Part shown: positions 1-9,910 of the stretch, in pieces
Layout: each line of letters opens with the position of its first letter
Numbering within the stretch: position 1 is the first letter of the stretch
DNA from: Brachionus rotundiformis
Taxonomy: Eukaryota > Rotifera > Eurotatoria > Ploima > Brachionidae
Reading direction: 5' to 3'
DNA length: 30,544 nucleotides
Assembly: GCA_016802295.1 (NCBI GenBank)
Contig: JAESIW010000200.1
Coordinates: 211,509-242,052 of the forward strand
The notes under the pieces: generated by a model
Databases searched by the model: none
What the model saw: only the letters and a program-made list of their open reading frames with translations
Told to the model about the DNA's origin: nothing
Made by a program: the position numbers and the translations under genes

Positions 1-699
1 GTTTCAAAAGCAGAATTATACTCTGCATTATTAATTGAATATTTCGACAAGTGGTATCTACACAATTCAGGACTAAATTCGAGCACTGTATTTACAGAAA
101 TATCCTGTGCAAAGCTAAATGTGTCTATATAGATTTTTCTGAAAGTTTTCATCGATTAAAGTTAATGCCGAAAAAACAAATAACAAATTTTTATATTAGA
201 AGTGAAATAATTTTTTTTGCTCTGTTTGGTTCTTAAAAAATCTTATTTTTCTTAAAATTTAGTTTCTAATTAGAAAGACATTGAAATCCTATCGGTGTTA
301 GATTCTATTTGTGTAAAATTTTCTTAGTATTAATTTCGTTTGGTATTAACTACTACCTCAAAGTAATGAACAATTAAAATGGATGAAAAGTGACTCAATT
401 CAATCAATCCGTAATATAAATAATTTGACTGCATTAGAATACGAACATTTAACAGTTAAACGTCTGAGATATGGTATTAAATTTTGGATAGTTTCTTCAA
501 AATAACGCATTTAGTAAAACAAATAAATTGAATTCACAGTAAAAAGCATTAAGGACAGTGATCGCATCTTCAAACATAATTTCATACGTAGTAGCTTTTT
601 CTGACAGTGCGTGTAGGACGACTTTTGAATAGTAAAACAATTCTTGATAATTTAGGATGAGTGAAAGATAGTGAGACATTTTCCAGCTGCAATGAGGGC
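1..699. other. AT-rich gene-free stretch
   Basis: No supported gene. Short open frames on both strands have AT-driven composition and no recognisable domain. The right part (about 500-700) may be degraded retrotransposon sequence leading into the LINE remnant that follows, but no motif proves it. Confidence 0.5.
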
Positions 700-850
700 C
701 AGGCTCGGCTAGGCATGACTTTTTTTTCAAACAGAGTTGTTTCGCTGTGGAACAAGTTACCGAAAATGTGGGAACATATAAGTCTACTGCTGAATTCAAA
801 GCTGCTTCAGATAGACTTAATCGAATAGGCTGCTGCCTACTCGCACTGCA
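700..850 (+). mobile_element. Decayed LINE 3' coding end (fragment 1)
   Basis: From about 724 the plus strand reads FSNRVVSLWNKLP. After a frameshift near 760 it continues in another frame as NVGTYKSTAEFKAASDRLNR. The pattern (F-x-N-R-V-V-x-L-W-N-x-L-P, then a residue run ending F-K-x-x-x-D-R-L) is the well-known C-terminal tail of reverse transcriptases from CR1/jockey-type non-LTR retrotransposons. The frameshift, together with the lack of any RT core upstream, shows a dead, 5'-truncated copy. An opposite-strand open frame across 497-877 is a shadow. Confidence 0.75.
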
Positions 851-1010
851 TAAACTCCACATGTTAGGTGTCACCACTTCTTCTTACTTTATTTATTCGT
901 CTAATTCGAATGTTTCCACAGCCAACATTTATGCGACTCAGGTTTTAACTTGTGTTATTAACTGTGTAGTTTAATTGTTTAATGAAATATAAAAATCTAT
1001 CTCATTTGAT

Positions 1011-1310
1011 AGAACAAGAGGGGATCTTATTCAAATGTTCAAAATAGTCAATAGTCATGAGAAGATTAACCTAATGAAAGGTGTGGGCCTGGCTACAAGT
1101 TTGAATCTGAACCTAAGAAGAAAACATAACATAACAGCCAAGGTAAAAAATTTTCAAACAAGCTACATCAAGATATAACTTTCTGACCAACAGACTGGTT
1201 TCAAAGTAGAGTGCTGCCAACTCAGAGGCAGCTAATGGCTTAATTTTAAAGCGGGTATCGACAGAGAAGTGTCTGATATTGAACAAAGCATCGGACTAAA
1301 GCGATGTGCA
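1011..1310 (+). mobile_element. Decayed LINE 3' coding end (fragment 2)
   Basis: From 1011 the plus strand reads RTRGDLIQMFKIVN, the conserved R-x-R-G-D-L-I-x-x-(Y/F)-K-I block that precedes the LWN-x-LP tail in CR1/jockey-like LINE proteins. The frame runs on to about 1176. A one-base shift then gives RYNFLTNRLVSK at 1171-1206, followed by an in-frame stop, where an intact element would normally read W. Frameshift plus stop mean a pseudogene. It lies just downstream of fragment 1, but the order of motifs is inverted relative to one intact element (the RGDL block normally comes before LWN-x-LP). These are therefore two separate insertions, or a rearranged one. Confidence 0.72.
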
Positions 1311-1576
1311 CAAAGACCAAATAACCCCAATATTCCGATCACTATTAATGTAGTGAGTGTAGGCTCGCATAAGCAAAAGGTGTCTTTGTTAAGGGACGAC
1401 CAGTTTGGTGATCAAAGATCATGTTTCCAGTTATCTGGATAATAAAAATTAATCGTTTTTTAAAAGTATTTATTAAAAGTTAAAAATAAAAAACAATAAA
1501 AAAAAAACAAATGGAATTACAGAGCAAAAACTATCAAATTTTAATTAAAATTTTCAAAAATATAATTTCTTTATAA
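1311..1576. other. Spacer between LINE remnant and gene 3' end
   Basis: Contains an A-rich tract near 1480-1510 and the 3' flank of the minus-strand aminotransferase gene. It may include the LINE 3' untranslated tail. No gene was seen. Confidence 0.4.
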
Positions 1577-4500
1577 TTAGACATTGATTCTTTTTGTAAA
1601 TCTATTCCTAAGCATTTCTTTGAATCGTTTGAGCGATTGCTCGTCCAAATGGTCAGCTATTTCTTTAATATTTCCACTAGACAGCTTGCTTAGGTCATAG
1701 TCAATCTCGTTTTTATACGAGCCTGACTTGGAAGTGCTGTAGTGTTTTTTTTTCAACTCCTCGGACTCATTGGCCTTCTTGTCATAGTATTTGCCAAAGC
1801 TGTTTTGTCTGGTAAAATCCTGATAACCATCTGTCTTATTAAATTCGGTGTCTCTCAGATTCGGGTAGCTTCTGAACTCGTTGGCTTTCACTTTGCTAAA
1901 TTTGATCTCGTCCTCTCCAAAATAGCCCGGGTTGCAGTCCTCGCAGTAGTCGAAGACAGTTTTGCTCTTTCTGTTGGCTGAACGGCTACTCTTGCTAGTT
2001 ACCAATTTTGTCATTGTAGCCGAGTCCGGGTTTGTATTGAAACGGTCGACAAACTCGTTGTAGCCTTCGCCATCGTCTTCGTTTGCCTTTATCTTTTCGC
2101 TTCTGGACAAATCATATATTTTGTTTAGCCGATCGCTGCTAAACGAATATTTGCGCGGCACAAATATCGGATTTACTTTTTCATTATTGTACAATGAGCT
2201 TATGCCATGGATTATACCGTATGCTTCACTAGACAACAAGAACCTTTTTGAATAAAATAAATAGTTAAATAGTTACTTCCTTTTGATTACAATTGTAGAG
2301 TGTAGGCTACATTGTAGGCTACAATTGTAGAGTGTAGGCTACATTGTAGGCTACAATTGTAGAGTGTAGGCTACATTGTAGGCTACAATTGTAGAGTGTA
2401 GGCAAAAATTGACTTACCATCTTAGCTTTGAAGTAGTTTTGCTGAATAGTTGTCTTTCATCGATGATATCAAATGGTTCCTTAAAAGCAATGAATAAGCT
2501 TTTTAATTGTATAAAGACGGCTTCAAATTTACTTGAGTTAGTTCTAGGGCTTTAAAAGCAGCTCGTAGGACTTCCTTTTGACAAGAAGATAAGTTTTTTC
2601 CTCATTAAAAGAGATAAATATTTATTTACTTGATCGGAAGATGGACAGTTCATGTCATCGCTTTTGTACAGTTCTTTTTTAAAGTTAAACGAATTATCTT
2701 TGTAGTTTATGTTGGAGAGTTTTTTGCGATCGGCTAGCTCTTTGAAATTTCTGTGTCTATAAGTGCCAGTTTCGAGGTTAAATTTGTACAAGGTCAAAAA
2801 ACGCCAGCCGTGCTCGCACACGAACTTAATTGCATTCAGAATAAAATCAACTCGATTCTCGTCGAAAAAGAAGGACAAGTTAAATCGAGTAAAACCGGGC
2901 TTAAGCAATTTGGCTTTGGACAAATCGTGACTAATTTTTAACAAGTATCGGTCTACTGTGTCGTTTTTGACCAGTATTTCTTCAAAATGTTTGGACATCT
3001 CTGGCTTCATGCCGATCAAGTAGGCAGCGTATGGGCCAGCACATGCACATCCAGATCTGCTCTGGATGCCGAACAAGTCGTTCAACAGAACGCCAACAAA
3101 ATTCGAATGTAAAAAATAACCGGATTGATTGTGCTTTATTAAAAATGAAAATATTGACAAACGCTCTACATTTAAGCTACCGAGAAGATGCAAATTTGGA
3201 ATCTTGCTCAAAAATTTGATTGCTTTCCTTTAAAAAAAGTATATTCATCGATTTAATCTCAATAAGGACTACTATTCTAGAAATGTAGGCTACATTGTAG
3301 GCTACAATTGTAGAAATGTAGGCTACATTGTAGGCTACAATTGTAGAAATGTAGGCTACATTGTAGGCTACAATTGTATTGAGAAATTTACTTTGTATAA
3401 TAGTGTTCTCGTTTGAGGATAGTATTGACGCCGACTGCGTTCTTTAATTGAAAAACAAGGCCCGCTCGAATGGACTCCACAATAGCTGGGGTACCTCCTT
3501 CTTCGCGTTCTTCAATGTCTTTGAGGTACTTATGGTCTTCTTTGGTCACATAGACGACTGTTCCGCCGCCGCATCCATCGGGAACTTTGTTTCTAAATAG
3601 CTTTTTTTTAGCAATCAAAATTCCGGGCGTTTGCGGACCGCCGACAAACTTGTGCGGTGAAATAAATATGGCGTCTTTGAATGCCTGCTCTCTAAAATTT
3701 CAAAGTAATTATTAATCACAGATGTAAAGTAGTTTGGCAAACAGTAATGCTCTTACTCATAGTCAATTTCTATTTCAGCCGATACGCTTGGATTCATGTC
3801 AATTTTGACATGAGGCGCGGCCGTAGCGTAGTCCCAGAACGACAAGAAGCCATATTTGTGCAGCAAACAAGTTATGCGTTCTGTGTCCGACACGATTCCG
3901 GTAATGTTGGAAGCAGCAGTAAACGAGCCAATTTTAATGCGTCTGTCATTTTTAAACTGCTTAAGCTTTCTTTCCAAATCCACTAGATCAATGGCTCCGT
4001 TATCTGCCTCATTTGCGTATATCATCTTTAAATTTAAATCAATTAATAATCTTGGCTACAATTGTAGAATGTAGGCTACAATTGTAGAAATGTAGGCTAC
4101 AATTGTAGAATGTAGGCTACAATTGTAGAAATGTAGGCTACAATTGTAGAATGTAGGCTACAATTGTAGAAATGTAGGCTACAATTGTAGAAATTAAACT
4201 CACCTCGGCAAATGTTTCGCGCCATGGTATCAAATTAGAATGGTGCTCGAAAGGGGACACGACCACTACCTTAAAAGAGAGAACGGTAAGCAAATTGTTT
4301 GGCGTATAGGAGCAGTAGGTCTTACGGGAGGTTCGGTGAGGTCTAGAGCGTTTATGAGTTTGTGTATGGCCCCAGTGACGCCAGAACCAACAAACAAGAG
4401 TATGTCTTCATCAGTTGCGTTGACGCATGTCTTAATTATGTCTCTAAATAGATTGTCAAGTTGAGAGGCAGCTGGAGCAGGGGAGAATAGAGAGCATACC

Positions 4501-4834
4501 TGGCCTCGTTGCGGAATATGGTGGTCTGGACGGCGGACACAGTGGCCGTAGAGTGCGTGTTGGCGTACTCGCGCAGCACCTCGTTCCGGATGAAGTCCTC
4601 AATGAACGAGAGCGCCCGTCCGCTCGCCGTATAGTCACAATAGACTATTTTTCTCAAGCCAAACGGTGTCCTAAACACTTCTTTGTTGCCAATCTCTGAC
4701 TTGGCAATCAAATCATACATGGACTCATGCTCTAGGATAAATAAAAATTCTCAATTAAACACCCGAAAATTATGCTCCTAGCAAAATATAATACTTTTCC
4801 TATCCTTGGCGAAAGGATGTTGATTTTTACTCAT
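1577..4834 (-). CDS. Class V aminotransferase / cysteine-desulfurase-like protein, 10 exons
   Basis: Predicted PLP-dependent enzyme of the aminotransferase class V family, 797 aa. Exons read on the minus strand: 4834-4795, 4731-4500, 4443-4326, 4269-4204, 4025-3757, 3691-3392, 3227-2630, 2574-2533, 2479-2418, 2243-1577. Every intron is GT-AG, all phases fit, and the total is 2394 nt with one terminal stop. Landmarks: substrate/PLP loop DYTASGRAL near residues 46-54; EHHSN at 138-142; WDYATAAPH with the likely PLP-binding Asp217; SPHKF with the likely Schiff-base Lys256; GCACAGPYAAYLIG at 401-414. The last ~220 residues are a charged, low-complexity tail rich in K, S, N and E, with no domain I know. 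Family members act as cysteine desulfurases or related C-S/C-N lyases; the substrate here cannot be told. The first exon is short and was chosen because its frame joins exactly (A|AG split Lys). The second exon is markedly GC-rich. The family call is firm; exon 1 and the two small exons (2574-2533, 2479-2418) are inference from splice phase. Confidence 0.88.
2288..2403. repeat. Intronic palindromic minisatellite, 32-bp unit (intron 9)
   Basis: About 3.6 direct copies of a 32-bp unit starting at 2288, 2320, 2352 and 2384. Each unit carries the perfect 12-bp palindrome CTACAATTGTAG (or its 11-base core in the first copy) and the near-palindrome TGTAGGCTACA, joined by GAG. It lies wholly inside the last intron of the aminotransferase gene (2244-2417). 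Without the array that intron would be about 58 bp. Confidence 0.95.
3281..3378. repeat. Intronic palindromic minisatellite, 33-bp unit (intron 6)
   Basis: Three direct copies of a 33-bp unit beginning at 3281, 3314 and 3347. It has the same TGTAGGCTACA and CTACAATTGTAG blocks as the array at 2288-2403, but with AAA in place of GAG as linker. The last copy diverges only in its final bases. It sits inside the intron 3228-3391; without it the intron would be about 66 bp. Confidence 0.95.
4054..4191. repeat. Intronic palindromic minisatellite, 41-bp dimeric unit (intron 4)
   Basis: Seven copies of GGCTACAATTGTAG at 4054, 4074, 4095, 4115, 4136, 4156 and 4177. The spacing alternates 20, 21, 20, 21, 20, 21 because linkers AAT and AAAT alternate. 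The true repeat is therefore a 41-bp dimer. It lies within the intron 4026-4203, which would be about 40 bp without the array. The other two arrays carry an extra TGTAGGCTACATT half-unit that is missing here. Confidence 0.95.
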
Positions 4835-6620
4835 TGTTATCTAAATGTATAATGATAAGTTTTACTCCCATCGGCTTAAGTTAATGGAGACAATTTGAAA
4901 AAAAAAAATGGTTTATGTTAAAAAAAAATGAATATGTAATCTTAGAGGAATTCTAGTATTTTATCCATATTTATTTGATACTTGGTTGAAGCAAGCCAAG
5001 CATGAAATAATTTTAGTTTTTGTTTTATTATTAAAATAGTTAAAATTTTTAAAATTTATGATTCTATCTATGAGATGTCACTAGGGATTACATTAAAGTG
5101 ACGTGACGAAACGGGCCCTGGTTCGACCAATGGGCTCAATTGGTATGTATGTATACACACACACATCGAGCCCATTGTTCGCTTTAAAATACCAAACGAA
5201 TGAATAAAAATCAAATTTTACCAACATTTGGTATTTTAATTGACGAATATTTTGTTGAATGTTATGTAAAAGAATTTTAAACGTAAGCTCATTCAAGTGA
5301 GCAGCTCTAATTGTCTATGTCAATAGTAACTACATACAATATGGCTCAATAAAGCAGCAGCAGCAGCAGCTAGCGTGGTTGTGCTCTGACATAAACAAAA
5401 ATTCCAATTCATACACAATTTCACCTCAATTTGTATCAATTTAGCATCAGAAAAGCCCCAGCTCTTTTAGCAGAAATTTGGCCAAAATGGAGCTCTTCTG
5501 CGCCACCAAGACACTCCCCGAATCGCTAGTCACCCGGTGCACGCATCACTTGCTACAGGCCTAGACGACTTCCAGGCTTGGTCCAATCCTGGAAAATATT
5601 TTCCCAATATTACATCTATTCACGTGATTGTGTCATTTTTGTTTAATTAAAATCAATTAAATTAAATATTTTTTCTTCTAATAAATCCTGGTTAAATCAA
5701 ACTATTTTATTTTGGGAGAAAGAAGCGGGTTTAGGGACGGTTAGAGAGCTTACCCTGCAAAGGGACACAGTCCGGCGGCTAAACACCTCCATTTAGTTAT
5801 TTACAATGATTGTTCAGTTTTATTATTTGTATATATTTATTTAAAAAGTGTAAGAAAAAGCTATTTGCGGGCCCACACAGAGCGTCAGATGGCGCGACAC
5901 ATTTTCCAACCTTCTAGAGAGCAAATACTTCTCAAAAAGGAAATGGAAAAAATAATTATATGATTATAGTAGTGCTGGTTGATTTGTTGTTTATAGAGTC
6001 TATTTCATCCAGGTGTAGATACCATTCCAGGTATGTGAAATATTTTCCCATAGTCACAGTAAACATTCATCACTAGAAACAGCAGAAAGTTGCATAAGAC
6101 AAAAAAATTGTCGCGAGCAAACAAGTAATGCGTATACTCGACTATTCAAATTACGTGAATAACTTTCTCATTTAATCACATTTTATGTTCTCAATAGAAA
6201 ATCAAATACCAAATTAATTAATTGCAGATGCGTCACTAATTATTGAAATGATTGACTGATTTCGAAAGATGATGTAAATAAGTAGTGACACATTTTTAGT
6301 CTTATTGATCAATTGCATTTTAATAATCAAAATTTTTTTTTCCAAATTCATTTATTAATATTTAATATGCAAGTAAATGTTTGTCTAAAGTATTTTGATT
6401 TGATTAACTAATTAATTAGCTATACACGGTCACACATGCGTAACCAACAAGAAATTAAAATACTTTTTTATTTTTTTATTTTATTCTAATTTAAACTCAC
6501 AAAATACGAACACAATAGTGAAAATAATTTTTTATTTTTTTTATTAATTATAAACAAAAATAAAATATCTAGTTTGATGTGTTTATGTGTCTAAATGCTA
6601 ATATGAATAAATTAAGATGT
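4835..6620. other. Intergenic region with a small GC-richer island
   Basis: Mostly AT-rich, with a CA run near 5156-5166 and a CAG run near 5356-5370. A GC-richer island at 5455-5600 holds a plus-strand mini-frame (5487-5564, 25 codons, beginning MELFCATKTLPESL). A minus-strand frame starting at 5792 reads MEVFSRRTVSLCR and then meets a donor-like GTAAGC. Either could be a first exon of a small gene. Joining the minus-strand start to the likely acceptor near 5594 gives an early stop, so I do not call a gene. The rest shows nothing recognisable. Confidence 0.4.
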
Positions 6621-6953
6621 TTAGTTGAGGCCGAGGAGCTCGACATCGAAGACTAGAGTGGCGTTAGGTGGGATGACCCCGGCGGCGCCAGAGGGTCCGT
6701 AGCCGTAGTCGGGCGTGCATGTGAGGATGGCCTTCTCGCCAACGCTCATGGTCGACACGCCCTCGTCCCATCCGCGGATCACTTGGCCCACGCCGATCTG
6801 GAATTGGAACGGCCTGCCGCGGTCCACACTCGAGTCAAACTTGGGTCCGCCAACTTGCTGCAAATAGCCAGTGTAGTGGACGGTGACTTTTTGTCCGCGT
6901 TGTGGGTACGACTTGCCATCGCCTTGTCTGGTAACTTGCTTTGTAACTCCCAT
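6621..6953 (-). CDS. FKBP1A-like: FKBP12-type peptidyl-prolyl cis-trans isomerase
   Basis: Complete 110-aa single-domain FKBP, close to the usual 108 aa of FKBP12. The family catalyses cis-trans isomerisation of Xaa-Pro bonds in the cytosol, binds FK506/rapamycin, and tunes calcium-release channels and TGF-beta receptors. Binding-pocket residues are in place: Tyr27 in VHYTGY, Phe39-Asp40 in KFDSS, Phe49, Val58-Ile59 and Trp62 in VIRGW, Tyr85 in the PDYGYG loop, and Phe102 in LVFDVELL. There is no signal peptide or targeting extension. The reading frame has no intron, unlike the aminotransferase gene next door. The start MGV matches the conserved N-terminus of the family. A TATA-like box lies about 90 bp upstream. 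The reading frame is GC-rich against an AT-rich flank. Confidence 0.97.
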   Translation of the reverse strand: MGVTKQVTRQGDGKSYPQRGQKVTVHYTGYLQQVGGPKFDSSVDRGRPFQFQIGVGQVIRGWDEGVSTMSVGEKAILTCTPDYGYGPSGAAGVIPPNATLVFDVELLGLN

Positions 6954-7036
6954 TGTTTCAGTATCGGTCTAACTGGCTTAAAGATGATGTGCTTTAGTTG
7001 ATCTAAAATGTTGGTTGATTCTCTCTAGAACAGTTT

Positions 7037-7044
7037 CTTTTATA
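7037..7044 (-). promoter_or_regulatory. TATA box for the FKBP gene
   Basis: The minus strand reads TATAAAAG here, 84-91 bp upstream of the FKBP start codon. This leaves room for a ~55-base 5' UTR. A CCAAT motif (plus-strand AACCAATCAG near 7129-7138) sits about 90 bp further upstream. Position and consensus match are seen; promoter use is inferred. Confidence 0.5.
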
Positions 7045-8154
7045 ATGATAAGAACTAATTTATGCACGGCTAATAAACATAGACCGCTTCTGTTTAGAGC
7101 GGATTAGGGAAAAGTGTTCTCAATGCGAACAACCAATCAGAATTAAGTATGGTAAACAACCGCGATTACAAAACAATCACGAATCCAAACCATGAAGTCA
7201 AAGTGTCAAGTCTACTTTTTATTTTTAGATTTAAAAATTTATTTTGGTTGGCATAGTTGTTCAAAGCTAAGCTTATGCAAATGAGAGTGCGAGCTGTTTT
7301 GAGCAACAAGAAAAAAAAGGGCAAAAATATGAATAAACCAAATGGAATTTAGTGCATGGGGCAATAAAATTAGTCTCCTATGCTAATGAGCCCATGAGCA
7401 TAAATTATGAAATTTGCTTAGAAAATTCGTCTAGCAAACAATGATTAATGAAAATTCAACTCCGCCATTTCATTTCAAAATACCTTCAACTCTCTTCAAA
7501 TCGAGCAATCTCAACACGTATACTCCAATCTACGCCAAACTCCACCTAGCATTATTAATTTTGGTAAAAAATAAAAAATAAAAAAAAATAAAAAATAAAT
7601 AAATTTTTTAACAATCATTATTTCTTTTTCTCATTTATATTTCTCTATCAAGTCTGAGCTAGCGTAGGGCGCGCTTGACCACAGGCCCATTGCATAATAG
7701 GGCATAAATTATGCGCCCTACACAAGGCTTGTTTGTCGATTGAGCAACAAACACCGCGCACAACACACACACACAGCTCAGCCAAGTACTAATACCCGAA
7801 TTTCTCTCTTATTACAAAATAACTACATAATATAAATATCTAGAAAATATATATTTTATTTTTTATTACTAGATACCCAAGCAAATAGAAATAGAAAGAA
7901 CAAAATATATAATAATGTATACGCATATTAAGTGTGATTATTTAATTGCGTATTAGTAGGCATCCAGACTAGAATGTGACAGAGCTCACTAGGCGACCAT
8001 CAGATTAAATTAGCAACCATAATTTAGGCAAAAATATAAAGAAGAAAGAAAAAATTTTTTTTTTTTTTTATTTTATGATAAATATTTTTATTTTTTGATA
8101 AAATTTTTATGTTTTGATAATTTTTAGAAATTTAAATAAGAGTAATAATTGGAC
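7045..8154. other. Intergenic / probable 5' UTR intron of the zinc-finger gene
   Basis: AT-rich with no protein frame of note. It holds A/T homopolymer tracts (7566-7605, 8050-8070) and a CA run (7765-7774). TTTTGATAA-like blocks recur at 8075-8120. The run of T ending in TTTTTAG at 8121-8127 looks like a splice acceptor, so the zinc-finger gene may have a non-coding first exon somewhere in this stretch. Confidence 0.4.
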
Positions 8155-8673
8155 ATGGAGAATAACACGAACCAGCTGAACCCGATGCTTTGCAAGAAGA
8201 ACTGCGGCTTCTTTGGCAACGCGTCCTGCGACGGCTACTGCTCCAAATGCTACAAGGAGCACGTCAAGCGGCAGAACAGCGGCTCGGCGGCGGGCAGGGT
8301 CACGCCGACAGACGTGCAGCCGGCGAGCTCGCTGCCCATCCCCATACCCAAGGCGGAGAGCAAGCCGGCCGAGGCGGCCATGAGCCTGAGCGAGGCGGTG
8401 CCGTCCTCGTGCGCCTCCGAGGCCTCCGAGCCGGCCAGCCTGACCAGCTCGAGCGTCGGCTCCGACAAGCGCAAGAGAAACAGATGCTCGTTCGAGTCCT
8501 GCAAGCGCAAGGTCGGCCTCACCGGCTTCGACTGCCGCTGCGGCGGCCTCTACTGCTGGGAGCACCGCTACTCTGATAAACACGACTGCAAGTTCGACTA
8601 CAAGGAGCTCGGACAGGACCAGATCCGCAAGAACAACCCCATTGTGGTCGGCGAGAAGATTCAGAAGATCTAG
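8155..8673 (+). CDS. A20/AN1 zinc-finger protein (ZFAND5/6 family)
   Basis: 172-aa protein with an N-terminal A20 zinc finger (Cys13, Cys17, Cys29, Cys32; CKKNCGFF...CSKC) and a C-terminal AN1 finger starting at NRCSFESC and ending HRYSDKHDC. The final block KIQKI is typical of the family. The linker is Ala/Ser/Pro-rich and poorly conserved. Relatives (ZFAND5, ZFAND6, plant SAP stress proteins) bind ubiquitin through A20, take part in proteasome or NF-kB signalling, and respond to stress. At 172 aa it is slightly shorter than vertebrate ZFAND5 (about 213 aa), from a shorter linker. I chose the ATG at 8155, ahead of a TTG reading two codons upstream. The frame is intronless and strongly GC-rich at third positions. 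A long opposite-strand frame over the same bases is a shadow of that composition. Confidence 0.96.
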   Translation: MENNTNQLNPMLCKKNCGFFGNASCDGYCSKCYKEHVKRQNSGSAAGRVTPTDVQPASSLPIPIPKAESKPAEAAMSLSEAVPSSCASEASEPASLTSSSVGSDKRKRNRCSFESCKRKVGLTGFDCRCGGLYCWEHRYSDKHDCKFDYKELGQDQIRKNNPIVVGEKIQKI

Positions 8674-9807
8674 CCACCTGCCCATTGGTCACCTTAGACT
8701 CCTTTCATTTCTTTTTTCTAACTCCTTTAAAAAGCTAAATTAACAGAATTTGTAATTTTTATTATCATTATTAGTTTTATTATTACTACTATCATTATTA
8801 TTATTATTATTATATTTACTATTATATAATCATTATATATTTTAATATGCTTGCAAATAAATTATGAAGAATAATATGGAGAAGAATTGAGCAAGAAAAG
8901 TTGCTGCTGGATATTTTAATATTGCTCTAATTGACTTAATTTAAATTGTTGATATATTTTAAATGTTTATGTTCATTTTTTTTTTTTTTTTTTTTTTCTC
9001 TCAGTTTTTTGCTGCTTTATCTATTTGATTTTTTCTTCATTTTTTTTTTTTTTTCATATAAATTAATTTTTTAATATTTTGTAATTTAACTTAAACTTAA
9101 AAAACAGGACTATAAAAAAAAACTATTAAGTAATTTTCTTACTAAAAATAATAAAAAATAATATATAAAAATTTGAGTGTTTTTTTTTATTGTTTATGCG
9201 CAATTTAGAATTTAGCATTTGTGAGTTCTCAGGTTACGCAGACAAAAAATCTAACAACGCGAGTTGTAAGTGCTCCTCGATTCCTATTGGCTACTTTTAA
9301 GTGTGCTAAGAATTGCGGCATGTGCTCAAAGGTTTAGGGTGTTTCCGATCTATTCGCATCACACTTGAACAAGTTGCGATCAAAATGCTGATTGAACGAA
9401 ATTTATGAATCACTTATGATGCAAAAAATGCAATTTTCAATATGAGTCATTTTATAAATTTGTTGACATGCGGCAAATATTCACTAATGGAAATTTCCAA
9501 AAAAGAACCAAGATCACATTGCATAAGATTTAATTAGTTTTTTATGCTAATTATGCAAAACTATTATCTTCTTTAACAATTATTAAATTTATTAATAAAA
9601 TTTTCAAAATTATTTTTTCTTAATTTTAATTGTTCAAAATTTTAATCATGTGACCGAAAGCAAGGATCAAGTTTTCATTCCAACCTGCCCAAATTAGTTT
9701 TTAAAAAGGTAAACATCTATCAATCGTTAACTTTAGAAGAAACTCCAAGAACTTGGAACAAAAGATTAAGGATTTGTAGTCAGCGGATCTTGAAGCAAGA
9801 GCGCTTA
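8674..9807. other. 3' flank and low-complexity AT-rich DNA
   Basis: Directly after the zinc-finger gene lies an ATT-type microsatellite (about 8758-8830), long poly-T tracts (8978-8997, 9041-9053) and an AATAAA near 8855 that could serve its polyadenylation. No gene is seen to 9807. A CTCGATTCCTATTGG block near 9276-9290 recurs in divergent form at about 11289-11304. Confidence 0.4.
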
Positions 9808-9910
9808 ATCCAGCTTCTATTTAAACCACTAACATTTGTTATAATTTCGGATTCCATTAAATAAACTTTTAACTAAAATGGTTTTACTTATTTTTGGCTT
9901 AAATCCTTAA
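9808..9910 (+). repeat. Dispersed repeat A, copy 1 (LTR-like?)
   Basis: Shares the blocks TATTTAAACCACTA, AATTTCGGATTCCATTAAAT, AAACTTTTAACTAAAAT and ATTTTTGGCTTAAATCC with 11466-11877. In this copy the first two blocks are only ~15 bp apart; in the other they are separated by about 300 bp. The ATTAAATAAAC core could be a polyadenylation signal, as in an LTR R region. No flanking coding capacity remains. Confidence 0.65.

Noticed and set aside
497..877. 126-codon minus-strand frame
   Set aside because: It is antisense to a LINE tail whose plus-strand motifs are clear.
2552..2629. Direct read-through of the aminotransferase frame to the stop at 2552
   Set aside because: Reading through ends the protein prematurely. 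Splicing out 2575-2629 restores a frame that joins three further exons in phase.
2288..4191. Arrays resembling a CRISPR (regular palindromic repeats)
   Set aside because: The spacers are 2-4-base linkers rather than unique 30-mers, the arrays lie inside eukaryotic introns, and no cas genes exist. They are minisatellites.
8107..8685. 192-codon minus-strand frame over the zinc-finger gene
   Set aside because: Antisense shadow of the A20/AN1 gene; Ala/Leu/Arg-rich only.
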